The notes under the pieces were generated by a model that did not search any database, was not told the DNA's origin, and worked only from the letters and a program-made list of their open reading frames with translations. A DNA stretch of 5,436 nt from Burkholderiaceae bacterium (GTDB taxonomy: Bacteria; Pseudomonadota; Gammaproteobacteria; Burkholderiales; Burkholderiaceae_C), in assembly GCA_017999135.1 (NCBI GenBank), contig JAGOBT010000260.1, positions 1 through 5,436 on the forward strand, given 5' to 3'. How positions within the stretch are numbered: position 1 is the first letter of the stretch; each line of letters opens with the position of its first letter. This document shows, piece after piece, positions 1 through 5,436 of the stretch. The translations under genes were made by a program, and so were the position numbers.

Positions 1-1154
1 TCTTCGGGCCGGCCGGCGAACTCCGTTGCCAACGCGCCCTTGAAGGTCTCGAACATCGGCAGGATCGAGATCTCGTCGTAGCGCACGCCCACGCGTTCGG
101 CCATGTCGCGCGCGTCGATCCACGAGATGCTGGCGGTGTAGGGGCTGGGCATCATCACGCAGCGCACCCGGTCGGCGCCCAGCGCGTCGACCGCAATCGC
201 CAGCACCAGGGCCGAATCCACGCCGCCGCTCAGGCCGATGATGGCGCCGGGGAATCCGTTCTTGCCGATGTAGTCGCGCACGCCGGTCACCAGGGCGGCC
301 CAGGCCTGGGCTTCCAGTTCAGGCACCGGCTGCACGGTGCCGGTCATGCGGCCGTCGGCATGCCAGTCGACCCACACCAGGTGCTCATCGAAGCAGGCAC
401 CGCGCGCGGCCACCTGGCCCCGGGCGTCGATGGCGAACGAGGCGCCGTCGAACACCACCTCGTCCTGGCCGCCCACCAGATGCGCATACAGCAGCGGCAG
501 GCCGGTGGCCTGCACCCGCTGCACCATGCGGGCCTCGCGCTCGCCGCTCTTGTCGAGGTGGAAGGGTGAGGCGTTGATGACGCACAGCACTTCGGCACCG
601 GCGGCCCGGGCGGCCTGGGCGGGTTCGTCGAACCAGGCGTCTTCGCAGATCAGCAGGCCGAAACGGCGGCCACCGGCGGTGAACACCACCGCGCCCTGCC
701 CTGCATCGCGGCCAGAGACGAAATAACGCCGCTCGTCGAACACCTGGTAGTTGGGCAGTTCACGCTTGCAATAGGTGGCCACCACCTGGCCACCCGCCAG
801 CACCGACGCCGAATTGAACCGCTGCACCACCGCGTGTGAGCGCGTGCGCTGGTCGCCCTGGCCTTCAAACTGGTGCGGATGGCCGACCACCACGGTCAGG
901 CCGTCGAACGCCGCCAGCGCGGTGGCCAGCGTGGCCAGTTCCCGTGCGCAGGCCTGCATGAAGGCCGGGCGCAGCAACAGGTCTTCGGGCGGGTAGCCGG
1001 TCAGTGCCAGCTCAGGCGCCACCAGAAGGGCCGCACCGCTGGCATGGGCTTCGCGTGCGCAGTCCACAATGCGGCGCGCGTTGCCGGCCAGATCACCGAC
1101 CGTGGCATTGAACTGGGCCAGTGCAATGCGGACCGCAGGGGTGGAAGTTGACAT
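1..1154 (-). CDS. nadE: Glutamine-dependent NAD+ synthetase, N-terminal part (truncated by window edge)
   Basis: This cytoplasmic enzyme makes the last step of NAD+ synthesis: deamido-NAD+ + ATP + glutamine to NAD+ + AMP + PPi + glutamate. The visible 384 residues contain an N-terminal nitrilase-type glutaminase domain (about 8-270) with the full catalytic triad: Glu48 in APELALTGYPPEDL, Lys130 in CKRELPNY and Cys170 in LLICEDAWF. A linker leads into the synthetase domain, whose ATP-pyrophosphatase P-loop SGGVDS lies at 309-314, followed by MPSPYT near 335-340. The family is usually about 540-560 residues, so roughly the last 160-170 lie beyond base 1. The ATG at 1154 is well supported: an in-frame TGA (1182-1184) closes the frame ten codons upstream, and MSTSTPAVRIALAQFNATVG fits the family N-terminus. 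No clear Shine-Dalgarno precedes it. It is divergent from the FemAB-like gene. The fused glutaminase separates it from the short ammonia-dependent NadE type. No frameshift is seen. Confidence 0.96.
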   Translation of the reverse strand, partial: MSTSTPAVRIALAQFNATVGDLAGNARRIVDCAREAHASGAALLVAPELALTGYPPEDLLLRPAFMQACARELATLATALAAFDGLTVVVGHPHQFEGQGDQRTRSHAVVQRFNSASVLAGGQVVATYCKRELPNYQVFDERRYFVSGRDAGQGAVVFTAGGRRFGLLICEDAWFDEPAQAARAAGAEVLCVINASPFHLDKSGEREARMVQRVQATGLPLLYAHLVGGQDEVVFDGASFAIDARGQVAARGACFDEHLVWVDWHADGRMTGTVQPVPELEAQAWAALVTGVRDYIGKNGFPGAIIGLSGGVDSALVLAIAVDALGADRVRCVMMPSPYTASISWIDARDMAERVGVRYDEISILPMFETFKGALATEFAGRPE

Positions 1155-1184
1155 ACGGTGGGTGACCAGACCAGGTTCGAATCA

Positions 1185-2342
1185 ATGACGAAGGATGTTA
1201 TCCGGGTCCACCAAGACCCCTGCGCCCTCGACGGCGCCGCCTGGAACGCCCTGCTGGACCGCCAGAGCCGGCCCACCCCGTTCATGCGCTGGGAGTACCT
1301 GGCGGCGCTACATGCCTCGGGCAGCGCGGTTCCGCGCACCGGCTGGGCGCCGCGCTTCGTCACGGTGCACCGCGGGGCGCAGTTGGTGGCCGCGGCGCCG
1401 GCCTATCTGAAGAGCCATTCCTATGGTGAATACGTGTTCGACTGGGCCTGGGCCGATGCCTACCAGCGCCACGGACTGCGCTACTACCCCAAGCTGCTGG
1501 TGGCCGTGCCGTTCACGCCGGTGCCCGGCAGCCGCCTGCTGGCCACCGACGACGCCGCCCGCCACACCCTGCTGGCTGGCTTGGCCCAGGTGGCCGAGGA
1601 CGAGGACGCGTCATCGGTGCACCTGCTGTTCCATGAGCCCGACGAGACCCCGGTGATCGCCGCCCAGGGCTGGCTGGCGCGCCAGGGCGTGCAGTTCCAC
1701 TGGACCCAGGACCCGGCGGCCCCGGATGCCGACTTCACCGCCTTCCTGGCCAGCCTGCAGCGCGAGAAGCGCAAGAAGATCCAGCAAGAAAGGCGGCGCG
1801 TGGCCGAGGCCGGCGTCACCTTCACCGTGCACGAGGCCGACCAGATCGACGCCGACCTGTGGCACTTCTTCCACCAGTGCTATGTGGGCACCTACCGCGC
1901 CCATGGGTCCACACCCTATCTGACGGCGGCGTTTTTCCAGGCCATGGCGGCCACCCAGCCGCAGCACTGGCTGATGTTCGTGGCGCGGCTGGGCGGGCAG
2001 CCGGTGGGCGCGTCGCTGGTGGCGATCGACCGCGCACGCGGCCAGGCCTACGGCCGCTACTGGGGCGCCACCACCTACAGCCCCTGCCTGCACTTCGAGG
2101 CCTGCTATTACCAGCCGCTGCAGTGGTGCATGGCGCAGGGCTTCGTGCGCTTCGAGGGCGGCGCGCAGGGCGAGCACAAGATGGCGCGCGGCCTGATGCC
2201 AGTGGGCACCCGGTCGGCGCACTGGCTGGCGCACCCGCAGTTCTCGGCCGCGGTGGCCGACTTCCTGCAGCGCGAGGGCCATGGCATCGCGGCCTATGTG
2301 GACGAACTGCGCGAACACAGCCCGTTCAAGGCTGACGCTTGA
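1185..2342 (+). CDS. FemAB-like GNAT-fold protein (PF04339/DUF482 family)
   Basis: This 385-residue protein belongs to the family annotated as 'peptidoglycan biosynthesis/recognition' or 'GNAT family N-acetyltransferase'. Its substrate is unknown, and the peptidoglycan link rests on fold resemblance to FemAB aminoacyl transferases. Family-like segments are PTPFMRWEYL (30-39), LKSHSYGEYVFDWAWADAY (75-93), YYPKLLVAVPFTPVPG (100-115), a basic helix LQREKRKKIQQERRR (191-205), and the conserved C-terminal block HFEACYYQ, FEGGAQGEHKMARGL and PVGTRSAHW (303-347). No signal peptide or membrane segment is visible, so it is probably cytoplasmic. Start choice: an in-frame TGA at 1149-1151 limits the options to GTG 1158 (394 residues) or ATG 1185. 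I prefer the ATG because VIRVH, which looks like the first family strand, follows within four residues; an AGG at 1173-1175 is a weak ribosome site. The GTG has GGAAG at 1143-1147. The acyl donor is probably acyl-CoA or aminoacyl-tRNA, by inference only. Confidence 0.85.
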   Translation: MTKDVIRVHQDPCALDGAAWNALLDRQSRPTPFMRWEYLAALHASGSAVPRTGWAPRFVTVHRGAQLVAAAPAYLKSHSYGEYVFDWAWADAYQRHGLRYYPKLLVAVPFTPVPGSRLLATDDAARHTLLAGLAQVAEDEDASSVHLLFHEPDETPVIAAQGWLARQGVQFHWTQDPAAPDADFTAFLASLQREKRKKIQQERRRVAEAGVTFTVHEADQIDADLWHFFHQCYVGTYRAHGSTPYLTAAFFQAMAATQPQHWLMFVARLGGQPVGASLVAIDRARGQAYGRYWGATTYSPCLHFEACYYQPLQWCMAQGFVRFEGGAQGEHKMARGLMPVGTRSAHWLAHPQFSAAVADFLQREGHGIAAYVDELREHSPFKADA

Positions 2343-2361
2343 TTTATCCCAAGCCGCAAGC

Positions 2362-2375
2362 AAGGGAAAACCCTT
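2362..2375. repeat. Short perfect palindrome AAGGG-AAAA-CCCTT upstream of the PatZ-like gene
   Basis: AAGGG (2362-2366) is the exact inverse complement of CCCTT (2371-2375), separated by AAAA. In RNA it could form a five-base-pair stem with a four-base loop, but no U-tract follows (TTGGAACC), so it is a poor terminator. It adjoins the candidate -35 hexamer, which would also fit a regulator binding site. It may be chance: the arms are only five bases long. Confidence 0.35.
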
Positions 2376-2401
2376 TGGAACCAGAACGGCGAGCCTATGC
2401 T
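2375..2401 (+). promoter_or_regulatory. Weak sigma70-like promoter candidate for the PatZ-like gene
   Basis: A possible -35 hexamer TTGGAA (2375-2380; four of six match TTGACA) and a possible -10 hexamer TATGCT (2396-2401; four of six match TATAAT) are separated by 15 bp, shorter than the ideal 17. Transcription would start near 2408, giving a leader of about 35 bases before the ATG at 2443. The location in the only AT-rich gap is favourable, but the match is weak. Confidence 0.25.
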
Positions 2402-2442
2402 GGCGGCCACGCCCGCGATGGCCTGCTTCCCAGGCCCTGCTC

Positions 2443-5142
2443 ATGGACCAACACTACCTGACCCCACTGTTCTCGCCCCAGTCGATCGTCGTCTTCGCCG
2501 GCGACGGCGACCAGCCCGACAGCCAGACCGCCCTGGCCCGCGCCCTGCTGGCCGGCCTGCGTAACGGCGGCTTTGCCGGCACCGTCACGCACCTCGACAT
2601 CCACATGACCGGCACGCTGGCCGATCTGGCGCAGTCACGTGCCGATCTGGCCCTGATCGCCCTGCCCGGCGACCAGGTGGCCGCGGCGCTGGAAGTCACT
2701 GGCCGCATCCGCTGCCGCGCCGCGCTGGTGCTGTCATCGGGCCTGGACGCGGCTGCCTGTGCCGAACTGCTGGCGATTGCCAAACGCCATGGCGTGCACC
2801 TGCTGGGGCCCAACAGCCTGGGCTTCCAGCGGCCGCTGCTCAAGCTCAATGCCAGCGCGCTGGGGGCGATGGCCGCGCCCGGGCCGCTGGCGCTGATCTC
2901 GCAATCGGGCGCGCTGACGGCGTCGATCCTCGACTGGGCGCAGCAGAACAGCGTGGGCTTCTCGGCCGTGGTCTCGCTCGGCCCCAACACCGCCGTCGAC
3001 CTGCCACAGGCGCTCGACTTTCTGGCCAACGATGCCAGCACCAAGTCCATCCTGGTCTACATGGAGGGCATCCGCAACGCACGGCGCTTCATGAGCGCGC
3101 TGCGGGCGGCGGCCTATGCCAAGCCGGTGGTGGTGATGAAGGCTGGGCGCAAGCCAGCCGGCAGCACCGCCGCGCTGACGCATTCGGCCGCCATCGTCGG
3201 CAGCGACGACGTGTTCGAAGCCGCCCTGCGCCGTGCCGGCGCGGTGCGGGTGCGGCTGTTCACCCAGCTGTTCTCGGCCGCCAAGTGCCTGGCCTCGCGC
3301 TACCGGCCGGTGGGCAAGCGGCTGGCCATCGTCACCAATGGCGGCGGGCCCGGCGTGCTGGCGGCCGATTGGGCCAACGAGATCGGGCTGGAGGTGGCCG
3401 CCCTGGGCGAGACCGGCCGCGCCACGCTGGCACCGCAGTTGCCGCCGGGCACCGGCCTGCAGTCTGTGTCCAATGCGGTGATCGACCTGGGCGAGGACGC
3501 CCTGCCCGCCCACTACAGCGCGGCCTTGCTGGCGCTGGGCAAGGACCATGGCGTCGACGGCATGCTGGCCATCTATTCGCCCAAGCCCGAGAGCGACCCG
3601 GCGGCCGTGGCCCGCGGCGTGGCCGACGTGTTCCGCCTCACCGGCAAGCCGGTGCTGGCCTGCTGGATGGGCGATGCGCGCGTGAAGGAGGCGCGCGACG
3701 TGCTGAACGCCGTGGCCATCCCCAGCTTCCGCACGCCCGAGGCGGCGGTGGACGCCTTCGGCAACATCGCCAGCTTCTACCAGAACCAGCAACTGCTGCA
3801 GCAGACGCCACCGCCCAACTCCACCCTGGCCAAGCCCGACATCGAAGGAGCACGCCTGCTGATCGAAGGTGTGCTGGCCGAACGCCGCAAGGTGCTGACC
3901 GAGATGGAGAGCAAGGCACTGCTGGCGGCCTTCCACATCCCGGTCACACGCACCATGCTGGCGCGCAACGCCAACGAGGCGATGCTGATCGCCGCGCAAC
4001 TGGGCTACCCGGTGGCGCTGAAGATCGATTCCCCCGACATCAGCCACAAGAGCGACGTGCAGGGCGTGGCGCTGAACGTGCTGAGCGCCACCCAGGTGCG
4101 CGATGTCTACAACGACATGCTGGCCGCAGTGAAGCGGGCCCAGCCCGCGGCGCGCATCAACGGCGTGACGATCCAGCCGATGTCGGGCCTGCGCCACGGC
4201 CGTGAGATCTACATCGGCCTGACCACCGACGACCCGTTCGGCCCGGTGATCACCTTCGGCGCCGGCGGCACCATGATCGAGCTGATCGCCGACCGGGCGA
4301 TGGAGCTGCCGCCGCTGAACCAGTTCCTGGCGCGGCGGCTGATCGAGCGCAGCCGCGTCTCCGAGATGCTGGGCGCCTGGCGCGGCACGCCGGCGGCCGA
4401 CATCGAGGCGGTCGAGCAGATCCTGCTGCGTGTCTCGGAGATGGTGTGCGAGCTGCCCCAGCTGCGCGAGATGGACATCAACCCCATCATCGTCGACGAG
4501 ACCGGCGCGGTGGCGGTGGACGCGCGGGTGGTGATCGAGCATGCGCCGCCGGCCCACCATGGCAGCGGCGACTACAACCACCTGGCCATCCTGCCCTACC
4601 CCAGCGCCTACGAGCGTGAATGGCCGATGAAGGGCGGCGGGCTCTACACCATCCGCCCGATCCAGCCGGATGACGCCGACATGCTGCAGGCCTTCGTGCG
4701 CGGGCTGTCGCAGGAGAGCCGCTACTTCCGCTTTGCCAGCGCCATGCCCGAGCTGCCGCCGCGCATGCTGGCGCGCTACACGCTGATCGACTACGACCGC
4801 GAGATGGCGCTGGTGGCGGTGCACCGCACCCGCACGGCGGGCGACGAAGGCAGCTTCACCGAGACCGAAGAAATCATCGGCGTGTCGCGCTACATCACCA
4901 ACCCCGACCAGACCAGCTGCGAGTTCAGCCTGGTGGTGTCGGACCACTTCAAGGGTCAGGGGCTGGGCTCGCGGCTGATGCTGTCGATCATGGAGTTCGC
5001 CCGCGCCAAGGGGCTGAGCGAGATCGACGGCCTGGTGCTGGCCAACAACCCGAACATGCTGCGGCTGATGACCGGTTTGGGCTACACGGTGCACCCGTTC
5101 CCGGAAGACCCCGACTTCAAGCTGGTGTCGAAGGCACTCTGA
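2443..5142 (+). CDS. Bifunctional NDP-forming acyl-CoA synthetase / GNAT protein acetyltransferase (Pat/PatZ type)
   Basis: This 899-residue fusion resembles protein lysine acetyltransferases of the Pat/PatZ (YfiQ) type. Order of domains: CoA-binding Rossmann domain (about 5-135, with LLGPNSLGF at 120-128); two succinyl-CoA ligase alpha-like flavodoxin domains (about 145-290 and 291-450, with ISQSGALTASILDW at 152-165 and VTNGGGPGVLAAD at 297-309); linker; ATP-grasp domain (about 475-700, with KIDSPDISHKSD at 527-538, FGAGGT at 605-610, EMDINPII at 676-683); and a C-terminal GNAT domain (about 735-899) with acetyl-CoA loop KGQGLG (837-842), where Lys replaces the usual first Gln/Arg, as I recall for PatZ. 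Such enzymes acetylate lysines, classically of acetyl-CoA synthetase, switching it off. His247 (LTHSAA) and His535 (SHKSD) match the phosphohistidine positions of NDP-forming acyl-CoA synthetases, so ligase activity is plausible. Start: ATG 2443 gives MDQHYLTPLFSPQSIVVFAG, a typical family N-terminus; AGG at 2432-2434 is a weak ribosome site. The gene is intact. It faces ppa convergently. Confidence 0.93.
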   Translation: MDQHYLTPLFSPQSIVVFAGDGDQPDSQTALARALLAGLRNGGFAGTVTHLDIHMTGTLADLAQSRADLALIALPGDQVAAALEVTGRIRCRAALVLSSGLDAAACAELLAIAKRHGVHLLGPNSLGFQRPLLKLNASALGAMAAPGPLALISQSGALTASILDWAQQNSVGFSAVVSLGPNTAVDLPQALDFLANDASTKSILVYMEGIRNARRFMSALRAAAYAKPVVVMKAGRKPAGSTAALTHSAAIVGSDDVFEAALRRAGAVRVRLFTQLFSAAKCLASRYRPVGKRLAIVTNGGGPGVLAADWANEIGLEVAALGETGRATLAPQLPPGTGLQSVSNAVIDLGEDALPAHYSAALLALGKDHGVDGMLAIYSPKPESDPAAVARGVADVFRLTGKPVLACWMGDARVKEARDVLNAVAIPSFRTPEAAVDAFGNIASFYQNQQLLQQTPPPNSTLAKPDIEGARLLIEGVLAERRKVLTEMESKALLAAFHIPVTRTMLARNANEAMLIAAQLGYPVALKIDSPDISHKSDVQGVALNVLSATQVRDVYNDMLAAVKRAQPAARINGVTIQPMSGLRHGREIYIGLTTDDPFGPVITFGAGGTMIELIADRAMELPPLNQFLARRLIERSRVSEMLGAWRGTPAADIEAVEQILLRVSEMVCELPQLREMDINPIIVDETGAVAVDARVVIEHAPPAHHGSGDYNHLAILPYPSAYEREWPMKGGGLYTIRPIQPDDADMLQAFVRGLSQESRYFRFASAMPELPPRMLARYTLIDYDREMALVAVHRTRTAGDEGSFTETEEIIGVSRYITNPDQTSCEFSLVVSDHFKGQGLGSRLMLSIMEFARAKGLSEIDGLVLANNPNMLRLMTGLGYTVHPFPEDPDFKLVSKAL

Positions 5143-5152
5143 GCGGCCACCG

Positions 5153-5171
5153 GGCAGCGGCCACAGCTGCC
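5153..5171. terminator. Possible weak bidirectional hairpin between convergent genes
   Basis: GGCAGC (5153-5158) and GCTGCC (5166-5171) form a perfect six-base-pair stem around a seven-base loop, in the 30-bp gap between the convergent stop codons of the PatZ-like gene (TGA 5140-5142) and ppa (5173-5175). The position suits a shared terminator, but there is no U-tract on either strand and short GC stems are common in such DNA. An eight-base direct repeat GCGGCCAC (5143-5150 and 5157-5164) overlaps it. Confidence 0.25.
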
Positions 5172-5172
5172 G

Positions 5173-5436
5173 TCAGGCCTTGGGGTGCGCCGCCTCGAAG
5201 TTGGCGACGCCGTCGGTGATCTCCTTGTGGGCACCGTCGACGCCGGTCCAGCCGGTCACCTTGACCCACTTGCCGGGTTCCAGATCCTTGTAGTGCTCGA
5301 AGAAGTGCTGGATGGTCTTCAGGCGCAGCGGGTTCAGGTCTTCGGGATTCTTCCACTGGCTGTAGATCGACAGCACCTTGTCGATGGGCACGGCCAGCAG
5401 CTTGTTGTCGGCACCGGCCTCGTCTTCCATCTGCAT
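5173..5436 (-). CDS. ppa: Inorganic pyrophosphatase, C-terminal half (truncated by window edge)
   Basis: This is a family I soluble pyrophosphatase, a cytoplasmic Mg2+-dependent enzyme that hydrolyses PPi to two phosphates and so drives PPi-releasing reactions. The 87 visible residues include the metal- and substrate-binding stretch MEDEAGADNKLLAVP (fragment residues 3-17); its Asp5, Asp10 and Lys12 match E. coli Asp97, Asp102 and Lys104. HFFEHYKDLEPGKWVKV follows (44-60), where Tyr49 and Lys50 match E. coli Tyr141 and Lys142. The tail ends in EAAHPKA, then TGA. The usual family length is about 175-180 residues, so about half the gene, with the true start, lies beyond base 5436. The Met at 5436 is internal, not the start. 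It is convergent with the PatZ-like gene, 30 bp apart. Identification is very secure. Confidence 0.96.
   Translation of the reverse strand: MQMEDEAGADNKLLAVPIDKVLSIYSQWKNPEDLNPLRLKTIQHFFEHYKDLEPGKWVKVTGWTGVDGAHKEITDGVANFEAAHPKA

Larger units (their letters stand above)
2343..2442. other. Intergenic region between the FemAB-like gene and the PatZ-like gene
   Basis: This is the largest gene-free stretch (100 bp). Bases 2343-2390 are clearly more AT-rich than the flanking genes. It holds a short palindrome (2362-2375) and a weak promoter-like element (2375-2401), suggesting the PatZ-like gene can be transcribed on its own and not only by read-through. The frame of the PatZ-like gene is open upstream to 2281, but that extension reads through the end of the preceding gene in another frame and is Arg/Ser/Trp-rich, unlike the family, so it is not treated as coding. 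Confidence 0.6.

Noticed and set aside
1148..1153. A perfect TTGACA -35 hexamer on the plus strand just before the FemAB-like gene.
   Set aside because: No convincing -10 lies 16-18 bp downstream (the sequence there is CCAGGTTC), and it sits in the first codons of nadE, so it may be chance. With a poor -10 it would give an almost leaderless mRNA at ATG 1185.
2281..2442. A start at ATG 2281 for the PatZ-like protein, adding 54 residues.
   Set aside because: The extension overlaps the end of the FemAB-like gene in another frame, is Arg/Trp/Ser-rich and does not resemble the family, whereas residues from 2443 match a typical N-terminus.
1611..2444. A 277-codon open frame on the minus strand opposite the FemAB-like gene.
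   Set aside because: It has low-complexity His/Arg/Ala composition and no family resemblance, and lies antisense to a recognised gene; a compositional shadow.
2397..2565. A small plus-strand open frame starting at ATG 2397, directly at the candidate -10 element and running into the PatZ-like gene.
   Set aside because: Most of it overlaps the PatZ-like gene in another frame, its translation is Pro/Arg-rich, and no ribosome site precedes it. A regulatory leader peptide is not supported.
2734..5094. A very long open frame (786 codons) on the minus strand opposite the PatZ-like gene.
   Set aside because: Its translation is rich in His, Gln, Arg, Gly and Ala with no recognisable domain, as expected from the reverse strand of a high-GC gene. 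The plus-strand frame is a complete, recognisable multidomain protein.
5143..5164. Direct repeat GCGGCCAC, twice with a 14-bp period, in the convergent gap.
   Set aside because: Only eight GC-rich bases and two copies; expected by chance in DNA of this composition.

Overview
The window is high-GC bacterial chromosome. The protein families and their sequence style point to a betaproteobacterium, most likely of the order Burkholderiales (Comamonadaceae or a related Leptothrix/Rubrivivax-type group). This placement is by recognition of the protein sequences; no search was run. Coding density is very high. There are no RNA genes, insertion sequences, CRISPR arrays or phage genes, and no gene-free stretch longer than about 100 bases. 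It looks like an ordinary core-metabolism region.

Layout: (1) 1-1154, minus strand, the N-terminal ~70% of glutamine-dependent NAD+ synthetase (nadE), cut by the left edge. (2) 1185-2342, plus strand, a FemAB-like GNAT-fold protein of the PF04339/DUF482 family, read divergently from nadE with only 30 bp between the two start codons. (3) 2343-2442, the largest intergenic gap (100 bp). It is more AT-rich than its surroundings and holds a short perfect palindrome next to a weak promoter-like element. (4) 2443-5142, plus strand, an 899-residue fusion of an NDP-forming acyl-CoA synthetase and a GNAT acetyltransferase (Pat/PatZ type). (5) 5143-5172, a 30-bp convergent gap with a small hairpin. (6) 5173-5436, minus strand, the C-terminal half of inorganic pyrophosphatase (ppa), cut by the right edge.

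A loose biochemical theme links the genes, by inference only. NadE makes NAD+ and releases PPi. Ppa hydrolyses PPi. Pat-type enzymes acetylate lysines, typically on AMP-forming acyl-CoA synthetases that also release PPi, and sirtuins reverse that using NAD+. The most interesting detail is that the Pat-like protein keeps both histidines expected of a working NDP-forming acyl-CoA synthetase. It may therefore be truly bifunctional, unlike the enterobacterial Pat described as having lost ligase activity. I found no clear evidence of a wholly new system.
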